Below are positions 27,528 through 36,227 of a DNA stretch of 49,834 bases, in pieces. The notes beneath the pieces are model-generated. The model saw only the letters and a list, made by a program, of their open reading frames with translations, was not told the DNA's origin and made no database searches. The stretch covers positions 1 to 49,834 of the forward strand of contig NZ_FQZX01000006.1 in NCBI RefSeq assembly GCF_900142175.1. Reading direction: 5' to 3'. The first letter of the stretch is position 1. Every line of letters starts with the position of its first letter. Source of the stretch: Maribacter aquivivus. GTDB taxonomy: Bacteria > Bacteroidota > Bacteroidia > Flavobacteriales > Flavobacteriaceae. Both the position numbers and the translations under genes were made by a program.

Positions 27528-29156
27528 TTATCCTAAAAACGGATACCTGTAATCAACAGGGGTAACAAAAGTCTCTTTGATTAATCTTGGAGAAACCCAA
27601 CGTAAAAGGTTTTGGGCTGATCCTGCCTTATCGTTTGTTCCAGAAGCTCTTGCTCCACCGAAAGGTTGTTGACCAACTACAGCACCTGTAGGTTTGTCAT
27701 TGATATAGAAGTTACCTGCACAGTTTTGTAGTGCCTTTGTAGCTTCGTCAATAGCATATCTATCTTGTGAAAGTACAGCGCCAGTAAGAGCATACTCAGA
27801 AGTGCCATCAATTAATTGTAATGTTTCGCTCCAATCTTTATCGTCGTAAACGTAAATAGTAACCACAGGACCGAATAATTCAGTTTCCATAGTAGTGTAT
27901 TTAGGGTCTGTTGTTAAGATAACCGTTGGTTCGATAAAGTAACCTTTAGATTTGTCAAAAGAACCACCAGCATATATCTCGGCATTTTTATCTTCTTTGG
28001 CTTGGGTAATATATTTCGCCAATTTATCAAAAGAACCTTCGTGAATAACGGCAGTAATAAAATTGCTCATATCTTCAGGAGATCCAGGTTTGTTAAAAGA
28101 AGCGATATCAGCTTTAACATGTTCTAAAATCTCTTTAGAAGTAGATTTTGGTAAATATACTCTTGAAGCTGCGCTACATTTTTGACCTTGAAATTCAAAT
28201 GCACCTCTTGAGATAGCAGTAGCTACTTGTTTAGGGTTAGCGGTAGGGTGTGCTAGAATAAAATCTTTACCACCAGTTTCGCCAACTATTTTTGGGTATG
28301 TTTTGTAGGTATGGATGTTATTTCCTATTTGCTTCCAAAGTTCTTTAAAAACGTGTGTAGAACCTGTAAAGTGGATACCGGCAAAATCTGGACTAGCCAA
28401 TACTGTTTCGGTAATCATTACTGGATCACCATAAACAACATTGATAACTCCGTCAGGCAAACCGGCTTCTTTGAAAACATCTACAATAACTTTTGCAGAG
28501 AAAACCTGTGAGTCACTCGGTTTCCAAACAACAACGTTCCCCATCATAGCTGCACTTGCAGGTAAATTACCGGCAATGGCAGTAAAATTGAAAGGAGTAA
28601 TAGCGTAAATGAATCCTTCTAAAGGACGGTATTCTACCCTGTTCCAAATACCTTCGGCAGAATCTGGTTGCTCTGCATAAATTTGAGACATGTATTCTAC
28701 GTTAAAACGTAAAAAGTCAATTAACTCGCAAGCGGCATCTATTTCTGCTTGGTGAATATTTTTAGATTGTGCAATCATGGTAGCTGCATTAATCTTCGCA
28801 CGGTAAGGACCTGCAAGTAATTCAGCGGCTTTTAAGAAAATAGCTGCGCGTTGCTCCCAAGTTAAGTTAGCCCATGCATCTCTAGATGATAAACAGTTGT
28901 CAATTGCAGACTGTACATTTTCTTTATTGGCAGTATGATAGGTGCCTACAATGTGTTTGTGATCGTGTGGAGGTGACATTGGCTTAGTGTTGCCTGTGCG
29001 TACCTCTTCTGAACCAATATACATTGGTACGTCAACTTTGTCGTTGAAATATGCTTTGTATTGTTCCAAAACTGCTTCTCTTTCTGGAGATCCAGGAGCA
29101 TAGCTTTTAATTGGTTCATTAAATGCTGTAGGAACTTGAAAAAATCCTTTACCCAT
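27528..29156 (-). CDS. pruA: L-glutamate gamma-semialdehyde dehydrogenase (delta-1-pyrroline-5-carboxylate dehydrogenase)
   Basis: A 542-residue aldehyde dehydrogenase of proline catabolism: glutamate 5-semialdehyde plus NAD+ gives glutamate. I prefer the start MGKGFFQVPTAFNEPIKSYA; two codons upstream (29162) an alternative ATG exists. Signatures are ITPFNFTAIAGNLPASAAM, VVWKPSDSQ, IHFTGSTHVFKELW, the catalytic Glu in IVGETGGKDFILAHP, and the catalytic Cys in FEFQGQKCSAASRVYLP. The C-terminal NDKPTGAVVGQQPFGGARAS is typical of P5C dehydrogenase. It stands alone as a monofunctional enzyme; proline dehydrogenase (putA domain) is not in the window. An exact TACCTTTG promoter element precedes it. 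Confidence 0.95.
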   Translation of the reverse strand: MGKGFFQVPTAFNEPIKSYAPGSPEREAVLEQYKAYFNDKVDVPMYIGSEEVRTGNTKPMSPPHDHKHIVGTYHTANKENVQSAIDNCLSSRDAWANLTWEQRAAIFLKAAELLAGPYRAKINAATMIAQSKNIHQAEIDAACELIDFLRFNVEYMSQIYAEQPDSAEGIWNRVEYRPLEGFIYAITPFNFTAIAGNLPASAAMMGNVVVWKPSDSQVFSAKVIVDVFKEAGLPDGVINVVYGDPVMITETVLASPDFAGIHFTGSTHVFKELWKQIGNNIHTYKTYPKIVGETGGKDFILAHPTANPKQVATAISRGAFEFQGQKCSAASRVYLPKSTSKEILEHVKADIASFNKPGSPEDMSNFITAVIHEGSFDKLAKYITQAKEDKNAEIYAGGSFDKSKGYFIEPTVILTTDPKYTTMETELFGPVVTIYVYDDKDWSETLQLIDGTSEYALTGAVLSQDRYAIDEATKALQNCAGNFYINDKPTGAVVGQQPFGGARASGTNDKAGSAQNLLRWVSPRLIKETFVTPVDYRYPFLG

Positions 29157-29185
29157 TGTCAATTTTTTTAAATTAAAAAGTTGAT

Positions 29186-29193
29186 CAAAGGTA
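29186..29193 (-). promoter_or_regulatory. pruA promoter -7 element
   Basis: TACCTTTG on the minus strand, an exact TAnnTTTG match 24-30 bases before the pruA start. A weak TTTAG lies about where a -33 box would be. The predicted leader is about 20-25 nt. Confidence 0.5.
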
Positions 29194-29229
29194 CTAAAAG
29201 GGTGTTGGACTAAAAATTATTAAAAGACT

Positions 29230-29619
29230 TTAGTTAAGGGCGAAAGGTGCGCTAAATTTAAAAGTAGGAATGTAAACTCTAAACTTTTCTGCATTACTCA
29301 TAATGACCATATTGTAATGACCTTTCATTGCACCTATTGGTGATGTTAGTAGGCAACCTGAATTGTAAGTGTGAGATTCCCCTGGCTGAATTACTGGTTT
29401 TTTTCCAATAACACCTTCGCCATCTAAGGTTTCCATTTCATTTAAAGAGTCATATATTTTCCAATGACGAGAAGTTAACTGAACAACATCTTTACTTTGG
29501 TTCTCAATAGTGATAGTGTACCCAAATGCATAATGCATTTTGTAGTTTTTAAAGAACGTGCCTTCAAAAGTTGTTTGAACCGAAATTTTAATGCCTTTAG
29601 TTACCTGTGTTATCATCAT
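29230..29619 (-). CDS. apaG: ApaG domain protein
   Basis: A 129-residue single-domain ApaG protein, an immunoglobulin-like beta sandwich. Typical stretches are VTKGIKISVQTTFEG, HYAFGYTITIENQSKDVVQL, SRHWKIYDS, VIGKKPVIQPGESHTYNSG and SPIGAMKGHYNM. Older names tie it to Co2+/Mg2+ efflux in enterobacteria, but the biochemical role is unsettled; a nucleotide-binding GxGxxG-like segment (DGEGVIGKKP) is present. Start may be either of two adjacent ATG codons. It follows the DUF3667 gene by 2 bp, so the two share a transcript. Cytosolic. Confidence 0.92.
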   Translation of the reverse strand: MMITQVTKGIKISVQTTFEGTFFKNYKMHYAFGYTITIENQSKDVVQLTSRHWKIYDSLNEMETLDGEGVIGKKPVIQPGESHTYNSGCLLTSPIGAMKGHYNMVIMSNAEKFRVYIPTFKFSAPFALN

Positions 29620-29621
29620 AT

Positions 29622-30746
29622 TTAATATGTAAATACGCTTGCTGCGATTAATATAGTTATCGCTATAATTCCTAAAATAAAAAATATTGTATTCAGGAAA
29701 AAATATTTTATAACCGTTTTAACTCTTCCTTGTTGATAGAAATTCCGCATTGCTTTATAAAGGTAGATTGCGAATATTAAAATAAATACTCCTTCACTAC
29801 TAATATTGAACACTGAGTTGATCAAATTGCTAACAATGAGCAAGATAAATAATAATGACTGATTGTGGAAACTAAAGATTAAATGATCGGTATAAGTGTA
29901 TTTTTTTCTGATATAGACCATCCAGATGAAAAAAGAAAAGAACGGAAGAAAGAAAAATGTGGTGAATGGCAGTTTTGAAATTAAAGAATTTACGAACGTT
30001 CCAGGTCGTTTTTCAATGTCAACAAAGCTATTGGCCAAGTTAAAAGCCATTTCGTTTTCTCGGTTTTCAGGTATTTCAAATTTTGTTACACCTTGTTCAA
30101 AATAGTAAATGGTGTCATGCTTAATAATAGAGTTGAAAAAGTCTATTTTCCCTAAAAATCGACGGGTGAGATTCTCTGTATTTATTTCTTTAAAGTAAGA
30201 CTTAGGGTCTTTTAAAATGGTAGAATCTTTATCGCTTATTTGGTTTTTAAAAAATCTATTTATTTTAAGCGAGTCCATTTGGGTAAGCGCAAGCTGTCTT
30301 TCTTCTTCATTTTCAAATTCAATTTTATCAAATTCCTCATTAAGGTCAAAAATCGGTTTTTTGTTTTCTGAACCAAATTTATTGTAAGATTCAAACTCAC
30401 TATTAAAACTGATAATCAAAAAGTAGATAATCGATAAACTTAATAAAAAGCGAAAAGGATTTGTGTATGATAAACGCTTCCCATTAATGTATTCTCGTGT
30501 TATTTTACCTGGTTTTAAAAGTAAGGCGGTTAAGGTTTTCCATAGTTTAGAATCATATGAGAAATAATTCGCGAGAAATTCTTCAAAAAAATCAAAAAGG
30601 GTGAGTTTTTTTGTGCTGTTGGCTTGAGAGCAATTAGGGCAGTATTTGTCACTTAACTCTAGTGGGTGCCCACAATTTAGGCAGTCTACACCTCTGTATT
30701 TTAGTTTAAATCTGCCTGATGGTTGAACGGCTGGTTTGTTCTCCAT
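29622..30746 (-). CDS. DUF3667 zinc-ribbon membrane protein
   Basis: A 374-residue protein of the DUF3667 family, common in Bacteroidota and of unknown function. The N-terminus has a zinc ribbon, CLNCGHPLELSDKYCPNCSQ (two CxxC pairs, about residues 19-38). The conserved DUF3667 core follows: LTLFDFFEEFLANYFSYDSK and LLLKPGKITREYINGKR. Hydrophobic segments occur at FRFLLSLSIIYFLIISF (about 97-113) and in four more stretches over the last 130 residues. A charged region of about 130 residues lies between them. It sits between the Plug-type gene and apaG, all on the minus strand with short gaps (27 bp and 2 bp), so they are likely one transcript. Confidence 0.88.
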   Translation of the reverse strand: MENKPAVQPSGRFKLKYRGVDCLNCGHPLELSDKYCPNCSQANSTKKLTLFDFFEEFLANYFSYDSKLWKTLTALLLKPGKITREYINGKRLSYTNPFRFLLSLSIIYFLIISFNSEFESYNKFGSENKKPIFDLNEEFDKIEFENEEERQLALTQMDSLKINRFFKNQISDKDSTILKDPKSYFKEINTENLTRRFLGKIDFFNSIIKHDTIYYFEQGVTKFEIPENRENEMAFNLANSFVDIEKRPGTFVNSLISKLPFTTFFFLPFFSFFIWMVYIRKKYTYTDHLIFSFHNQSLLFILLIVSNLINSVFNISSEGVFILIFAIYLYKAMRNFYQQGRVKTVIKYFFLNTIFFILGIIAITILIAASVFTY

Positions 30747-30773
30747 AAATCAATGAAAAACGTAAATATACAG

Positions 30774-32015
30774 CTAGTTGGTGATATTTCTAGAATTGGC
30801 AGAGCCAATACCGATTATACTATCGTACATGTCGCCAAAGTTGCGGTAGTATACAAGTACCAAATAATTGTTTTCAGTAAAATGAAAGTTGCCGCCTACT
30901 TCATTTAATTTAATTTTTTCGCCACTTTTTACTGCATACTTATAATTATAAAATCCCTGTTTCATTTTTAGGGTGGCTTCTAACATGCCGTTTTTTTCAT
31001 TGTATACCAGTTTGTTTTGGTCTGTAAGCGCGTAATTATTGAATTTACCGAAAATATAGACATCGTCTAGGGCAATGTATTCGGTGTAAGGTAAACTGAA
31101 ATATACGTTGGTGTACTCAGCTTCTCTAGAGGCATTGTCGCCTTGTAAAGTTCTAACAACAAAATCCCCGTTAATATCAGGAAAATAGGTGTATGGTTTG
31201 TCGTTTCTAAAATCGTCAGAGAATAAATAATGGTTATATAAATCTGTTAAATCAATACTCGAAATTTGAGAACTTGGAGCTCTAAGGTCGCTAGTATCGA
31301 ACAATAGAAATTCGTTACCACCATAAAATGCAGTTTCTTGATCATATTTATAAACTAATTCGCTTCCCATTGTGTATTGCGGGGCAATGTTGGTAATAGC
31401 TGTTGACCAATAATGATTTTGAAGAATTGCAACTTTAACTTCTTTTTTTGGGTTTATAAGGCGTAATGATCCAGAAGTGATACTAAATTGAACTACTTGC
31501 TTTTCGTTAATGTAATTAAAATCTCTAGAACGTTTAATGGAAGTAGAGACGGAAACAATGTCTTTATATACTACAAATCTTCTTGAGAACTGTAAGTCGT
31601 TGCTGCTATTGTATATTTCTATAAGATAATTGCCACTAACTTTTAGTCTAACATTGTCATTTGGTATGGTAAGTTGGTAGTTTGAGTATGATTGTAAAGT
31701 GCTGTAACTGTTCTCATAATCTGTAATTCGTTGGTTGTCGACACCGTCTAAATATTGAGATTTTAATAAAGAAGAAGGGGTCCAATCGTAATCGCAATGA
31801 ATTACCTTATAATAATAGTCTTGTTCATTGGCTAAAATATCATCGAATTCTAAATATAAGGGTTCGCCTATTTTAATAACGGGAAATTGATCTTCGGTAG
31901 GTCCTTTGAAAACGATCGATTTAATATTTTCTGGTGGGTTTACCTCTTCTTGAACTTGAGCAACTATATTTTGCAAAAATAATAGACAAATAAAATGTTT
32001 GAAGAAAATGCGCAT
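30774..32015 (-). CDS. Type IX secretion system Plug-type protein (DUF5103)
   Basis: A 413-residue exported protein. Residues 1-19 (MRIFFKHFICLLFLQNIVA) are a signal peptide. The rest is all-beta, with family stretches YYYKVIHCDYDWTPSSLLKS, SYSTLQSYSNYQLTIPND, SGNYLIEIYNSSNDLQFSRR, GSLRLINPKKEVKVAILQN and KMKQGFYNYKYAVKSG. This is the DUF5103 family. In Flavobacterium johnsoniae a member called Plug closes the periplasmic end of the SprA translocon of the type IX system (established knowledge). It is divergent from nqrA. It is the second T9SS-related gene here, far from porT, which is typical of the scattered T9SS genes of flavobacteria. Confidence 0.85.
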   Translation of the reverse strand: MRIFFKHFICLLFLQNIVAQVQEEVNPPENIKSIVFKGPTEDQFPVIKIGEPLYLEFDDILANEQDYYYKVIHCDYDWTPSSLLKSQYLDGVDNQRITDYENSYSTLQSYSNYQLTIPNDNVRLKVSGNYLIEIYNSSNDLQFSRRFVVYKDIVSVSTSIKRSRDFNYINEKQVVQFSITSGSLRLINPKKEVKVAILQNHYWSTAITNIAPQYTMGSELVYKYDQETAFYGGNEFLLFDTSDLRAPSSQISSIDLTDLYNHYLFSDDFRNDKPYTYFPDINGDFVVRTLQGDNASREAEYTNVYFSLPYTEYIALDDVYIFGKFNNYALTDQNKLVYNEKNGMLEATLKMKQGFYNYKYAVKSGEKIKLNEVGGNFHFTENNYLVLVYYRNFGDMYDSIIGIGSANSRNITN

Positions 32016-32126
32016 TATACCCCGTTTTTTTTAAGTAAAGGTAAACAAAAAGGGTGCCTAAAAAATATAGCTCGTTCTATTGTCTAAATTATGGGACAAT
32101 AATTATGAAAACGAAGTTTTTGTACT

Positions 32127-32134
32127 TAAATTTG
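32127..32134 (+). promoter_or_regulatory. nqr operon promoter -7 element
   Basis: TAAATTTG on the plus strand, an exact TAnnTTTG match 42 bases before the nqrA ATG (leader about 28 nt). A TTTTTG stretch at 32117-32122 is too close to be the -33 box. Confidence 0.45.
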
Positions 32135-32168
32135 CTCAAATTTTGATAACCTAAAGGTCTAAACGCAC

Positions 32169-33518
32169 ATGTCAAAAGACATTCGAATTAAAAAAGGGCT
32201 CAACATTAATCTGGTGGGAACCGCAGAACAGACTACTTCTAAAGCTGTTTTAAGTAATGTTTACGCTATACAGTTAAGTGATTTTCACGGAATTACCCCA
32301 AAAATGTTGGTAAAGCAAGGCGCCGAAGTAAAAGCGGGAGAACCTTTGTTTTATAATAAGAACATAGAGAGTATGCTCTTTGTGTCACCAGTAAGCGGTG
32401 AGCTTATTGAGATTGAAAGAGGGGATAGAAGACGTATTTTGACCTTAAAGATATTAGCAGACAAAACACAAGAGGCGTTTTCAGGAGCTGCTTTAGATGT
32501 AGAGAATACATCGAAAGAGGAATTGAAGGCGGTTCTGTTGAAAAGTGGCTGTTGGCCATTTATTAAACAGAGGCCTTATGATGTAGTCGCTAATCCTGAT
32601 ACAACGCCTAAATCTATTTTTATTTCTGGGTATTCAAGTGGTCCGTTACAGGCAGATTTGGATTATGTTTTACAGGGTAGAGAAAAAGAATTGCAAACTG
32701 CAATTACAGCTTTAGGTAAATTAACGCCAGGTAAAGTTCATGTATCTGTAGGGTCTAGTAAATCGCCATTGTCTTCAATGACTGGGGTAGAGTTGCATAA
32801 TGTTTCTGGTCCGCATCCTTCAGGTTTAGTAGGTACGCAGATCAATAAATTAGATCCTATTAATAAAGGTGAATTGGTTTGGACGGTTACTCCGCAAGAT
32901 TTAATCATTATAGGAGAATATTTATTGACAGGTAAGTTCAATGCAGAGCGTGTAATCGCGCTTGCAGGTTCTTCGGTTAAGGCTCCTAAATATTATACAA
33001 CTAAAATAGGGGCGGAGATTTCTACCTTTTTATATGCTAGTGGTGTAAACGAAGAAAATTTTAGAGTTATAAATGGTGATGTACTTACAGGTTCTAAAAG
33101 TAGACCAGACGGTTACCTAGGGTATTATAATAATACAGTAACGGTTATTCCAGAAGGAGATGATTATGAACTGTTTGGATGGAATAAACCAGTTTTCAAT
33201 AAAATTTCGGCTACCAGAGCATTGACGTTCTCTTGGATGCAGCCAAACAAAAAATATGATTTGGATACCAATACTAACGGAGAGCACAGAGCATTCGTAG
33301 TAACGGGGCAATATGAAAAAGTTTTTCCGATGGATATTTTTCCAATGCAACTGTTAAAAGCTTGTATGGTAAAAGACTTGGATGAAATGGAGCAGTTAGG
33401 TTTATATGAAGTGGCTCCAGAAGATTTTTCGTTAACTGAGTTTATATGTATTTCTAAGCAACCGCACCAGAAGATTATTCGTGAGGGGTTAGATTTATTG
33501 CAAAAAGAAATAGGATAA
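32169..33518 (+). CDS. nqrA: Na+-translocating NADH:quinone reductase subunit A
   Basis: A 449-residue peripheral cytoplasmic subunit of Na+-NQR, the respiratory enzyme that oxidises NADH, reduces quinone and pumps Na+ outward. Typical are the N-terminal IRIKKGLNINLVGTAEQ, VKQGAEVKAGEPLFYNKN, SPVSGELIEIERGDRR (a biotinyl-lipoyl-like hammerhead), SGPHPSGLVGTQINKLDP and ALAGSSVKAPKYYTTKIG. Length matches Vibrio NqrA (about 446). First gene of the six-gene nqr operon, 3 bases before nqrB. Quinone in Bacteroidota is menaquinone, and ubiE is in this window. Confidence 0.97.
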   Translation: MSKDIRIKKGLNINLVGTAEQTTSKAVLSNVYAIQLSDFHGITPKMLVKQGAEVKAGEPLFYNKNIESMLFVSPVSGELIEIERGDRRRILTLKILADKTQEAFSGAALDVENTSKEELKAVLLKSGCWPFIKQRPYDVVANPDTTPKSIFISGYSSGPLQADLDYVLQGREKELQTAITALGKLTPGKVHVSVGSSKSPLSSMTGVELHNVSGPHPSGLVGTQINKLDPINKGELVWTVTPQDLIIIGEYLLTGKFNAERVIALAGSSVKAPKYYTTKIGAEISTFLYASGVNEENFRVINGDVLTGSKSRPDGYLGYYNNTVTVIPEGDDYELFGWNKPVFNKISATRALTFSWMQPNKKYDLDTNTNGEHRAFVVTGQYEKVFPMDIFPMQLLKACMVKDLDEMEQLGLYEVAPEDFSLTEFICISKQPHQKIIREGLDLLQKEIG

Positions 33519-33521
33519 GAA

Positions 33522-34802
33522 ATGAGTTTAAAAAGCAAATTACACGAACTTAAACTGAAGTATCAGGGTAAGAAAATGGCTCCTGCCTTTAATGCCTTTC
33601 ATACTTTTTTGTTTTCGCCAGATGAGACTACTCATGCAGGTGGTACACATGTGAAATCGGCAGATGATTTAAAGCGTACAATGAACACGGTAATAATGGC
33701 GCTGGTACCAGTGTTAATATTTTCTATGTTCAACGCAGGTTATCAACATTTTTCTGCAATTAACGGTTTTCCGGCAGATTTTTCTTTGATGAACGATTTC
33801 CTTACTTGGGACAATTTTTGGATCGGTATTATTAAGGTATTACCATTAGTAGTTGTTTCTTACGGTGTCGGACTTTTAGTAGAATTTATTTTTGCTGTCA
33901 TAAAAGGTCATGAAGTAGAAGAAGGATATTTGGTTACCGGTATGTTGGTGCCTTTAATAGTTCCTATAGATACACCACTTTGGATGTTGTCTGTAGCTGT
34001 TGTTTTTGGTGTTGTTATTGGTAAAGAAGTTTTTGGAGGTACAGGAATGAATATCCTTAACCCTGCATTAACTATTAGAGCATTCTTGTTCTTCGCTTAT
34101 CCTACTTGGATGAGTGGTGATAAAGTTTGGGTTTACGGTGCACGTGAGCGTTCAGAAGAAATTTTAGCTGGTGCAAACGTTGATGCAATTTCAGGTGAAA
34201 CCATATTAGGTTATTTAGCTCAGAATAAGGGGGCTGAAATGACATATTCTGTTTCAGATATGTTCTTTGGTTTTATACCAGGTTCTGTAGGTGAAACTTC
34301 AGCATTTCTAATCTTATTAGGCGGTTTGTTCTTGATTTTCACAAAGATCGCTAGTTGGAGAATAATGGTAAGTGCCGTTATTGGTTCATTGGTAATGGGC
34401 TTAATATTCAATCAAGTAGTAGATTTTGGTTGGGTAGGTGAATCAAGTAAGTTTTACGGATTGATGAGTTTTGATTTCTGGAAACATTTAATCGTAGGTG
34501 GTTTAGCATTCGGTATTGTCTATATGGCTACTGATCCAGTTACAGGTTCGCAAACAAATAAAGGGAAATGGTATTATGGTTTCTTTATAGGATTTATTTC
34601 TGTAATGATTCGTGTATTCAACCCTGCATACCCAGAAGGTGTTTTCTTGGCTATCCTTTTAATGAATGTATTTGCACCAACAATTGATCATTATGTTGTA
34701 AGGGGTAATATTAAGAGAAGAATGAACAGATTAAAAAATGCCACTATCTATCCAAAAGATTCAGATGGTAAGGCAGAAGAACTTAAAGCTGAAACAGTTT
34801 AA
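33522..34802 (+). CDS. nqrB: Na+-translocating NADH:quinone reductase subunit B
   Basis: A 426-residue membrane subunit with about ten helices that carries a covalently bound FMN and riboflavin. Recognisable stretches are KMAPAFNAFHTFLFSPDETT, VEEGYLVTGMLVPLIVP and GKEVFGGTGMNILNPALTIR. The FMN-attachment site normally reads SGAT; here it reads DAISGETIL, with Glu226 before the expected acceptor Thr227. So the acceptor Ser-Gly and Thr are kept but Ala becomes Glu. In Vibrio the acceptor is Thr236. Whether flavinylation still works is not visible. C-terminal FGIVYMATDPVTGSQTNKGK is normal. Operon position is second, with a 3-bp gap to nqrA and 2 bp to nqrC. Confidence 0.97.
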   Translation: MSLKSKLHELKLKYQGKKMAPAFNAFHTFLFSPDETTHAGGTHVKSADDLKRTMNTVIMALVPVLIFSMFNAGYQHFSAINGFPADFSLMNDFLTWDNFWIGIIKVLPLVVVSYGVGLLVEFIFAVIKGHEVEEGYLVTGMLVPLIVPIDTPLWMLSVAVVFGVVIGKEVFGGTGMNILNPALTIRAFLFFAYPTWMSGDKVWVYGARERSEEILAGANVDAISGETILGYLAQNKGAEMTYSVSDMFFGFIPGSVGETSAFLILLGGLFLIFTKIASWRIMVSAVIGSLVMGLIFNQVVDFGWVGESSKFYGLMSFDFWKHLIVGGLAFGIVYMATDPVTGSQTNKGKWYYGFFIGFISVMIRVFNPAYPEGVFLAILLMNVFAPTIDHYVVRGNIKRRMNRLKNATIYPKDSDGKAEELKAETV

Positions 34803-34804
34803 TT

Positions 34805-35557
34805 ATGGCTAATAAAACAGATAGTAACGTTTATACAGTAGTTTTTGCTGCTGTTATGGTTGTGGTAGTTGGTTCAATACTAGCATTCTTGGCCTCAGCA
34901 TTGCGTCCTAATATCAAAGAGAATGAACGTTTTGAAAAGCAACAGAACATTCTTTACGCAATGGGTGTTAACGAAAATGGTGATGATGCCGGTAGTGTAA
35001 ACTTTATACCTACGGATGTCGTGGAAGATGAGTTTGCAAGTTATATCAAAGAGCAATTGGTTATTCAAGGTGATAAAATCACTGAAGATAACGAAGCATA
35101 TTTGATTGATTTGAAAAAACAATTGGCTAATATCAAAAAAGGAGAGCCTTATAAATTACCAGTTTTTATTGGGGAGAAAGATGGGAAGAAATTTTACATC
35201 ATCCCTATGTACGGTAAAGGTCTTTGGGATGCTATTTGGGGTTTTATTGCTTTAGATGACACAATGACTGTTCAAGGTGTATATTTTGACCATAAAGGTG
35301 AAACACCTGGTTTAGGCGCAAACATTAAAATGCGTTATTTCATGGATGATTTTACCGGAGAGACCATTTTAAATGGTACGCAATATGCAGGTATTGCTGT
35401 CGCTAAAGGTAATAATGATCCTTTGAACAAAACAAAAGATGATAATGAAGTAGATGCCTTAGCGGGTGCTACTATAACAGGTAATGGTGTTTCTGCTATG
35501 ATTAAGGAAACCGTTAAATTATATAAACCTTATTTAGAAACAATTAGAGCAAAGTAA
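34805..35557 (+). CDS. nqrC: Na+-translocating NADH:quinone reductase subunit C
   Basis: A 250-residue subunit with one N-terminal membrane helix (VYTVVFAAVMVVVVGSILAF, about residues 9-28) and a large FMN-bearing periplasmic domain. The FMN-binding domain includes MYGKGLWDAIWGFIALDD and HKGETPGLGANI. The acceptor threonine is Thr223 in DALAGATITGNGV; the usual Ser or Thr four residues ahead is Ala here, while Gly-Ala-Thr is kept. Vibrio NqrC uses Thr225. ApbE, encoded 3 kb downstream, is the enzyme that attaches FMN. Gap to nqrD is one base. Confidence 0.97.
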   Translation: MANKTDSNVYTVVFAAVMVVVVGSILAFLASALRPNIKENERFEKQQNILYAMGVNENGDDAGSVNFIPTDVVEDEFASYIKEQLVIQGDKITEDNEAYLIDLKKQLANIKKGEPYKLPVFIGEKDGKKFYIIPMYGKGLWDAIWGFIALDDTMTVQGVYFDHKGETPGLGANIKMRYFMDDFTGETILNGTQYAGIAVAKGNNDPLNKTKDDNEVDALAGATITGNGVSAMIKETVKLYKPYLETIRAK

Positions 35558-35558
35558 T

Positions 35559-36206
35559 ATGGCACTACTATCAAAAAAAGATGCAAATCTTATTACGGAT
35601 CCACTTGCAGACAATAACCCTATTACTATTCAGGTATTAGGTATTTGTTCGGCATTGGCAATTACAGCAGAGCTAAAGGCGTCTTTGGTAATGGCTATTT
35701 CTGTAATGTTCGTATTAGGTGCAGGTAACGTAGTTATCTCATTGATGAGAAATATAATTCCATCGAAAATTAGAATTATTGTTCAGTTAATCGTAGTTGC
35801 TACATTGGTGATTATAGTGGATCAGGTCCTTAAGGCATATGCTTATGAGTTGAGTAAAACCTTGGCTGTATTCGTAGGTCTAATTATTACAAACTGTATA
35901 ATTATGGGTCGTTTTGAAGCTTTTGCTTTGGCAAACGGACCATGGCGTTCATTTTTGGACGGAATTGGAAACTCTTTAGGTTATGGTGTTATTCTAATTA
36001 TTGTTGGGTTCTTTAGAGAACTTTTAGGTTCAGGTACACTTTTTGGATATCCTGTATTAGGTGATCCAATAACAAAAACAGGTTTGTATGCAACAGGTTA
36101 TGAGAATAATGGATTTATGATTATTCCACCAGCGGCATTAATTGTTGTTGGTATCATAATTTGGGTACAACGTTCAAGAAATCCTGCGCTAGTAGAAGAG
36201 AGTTAA
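35559..36206 (+). CDS. nqrD: Na+-translocating NADH:quinone reductase subunit D
   Basis: A 215-residue membrane subunit with six helices, homologous to NqrE and RnfE. Family sequences are DPLADNNPITIQVLGICSAL near the N-terminus, NVVISLMRNIIPSKIRIIVQ, FVGLIITNCIIMGRFEAFA, and the conserved NGPWRSFLDGIGNSLGYGVI. With NqrE it forms the pore-like pair that carries the intramembrane Fe-S cluster; the cysteines GICSA and TNCIIMG provide half of the ligands. Length is normal. One base separates it from nqrC, and 21 bases from nqrE. Confidence 0.97.
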   Translation: MALLSKKDANLITDPLADNNPITIQVLGICSALAITAELKASLVMAISVMFVLGAGNVVISLMRNIIPSKIRIIVQLIVVATLVIIVDQVLKAYAYELSKTLAVFVGLIITNCIIMGRFEAFALANGPWRSFLDGIGNSLGYGVILIIVGFFRELLGSGTLFGYPVLGDPITKTGLYATGYENNGFMIIPPAALIVVGIIIWVQRSRNPALVEES

Positions 36207-36227
36207 ACAGACATTTAAGTAGAAATT

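Noticed and set aside
33164..33538. 124-codon ORF antisense to the nqrA 3' end.
   Set aside because: nqrA is clearly coding on the other strand; the product has no recognisable features.
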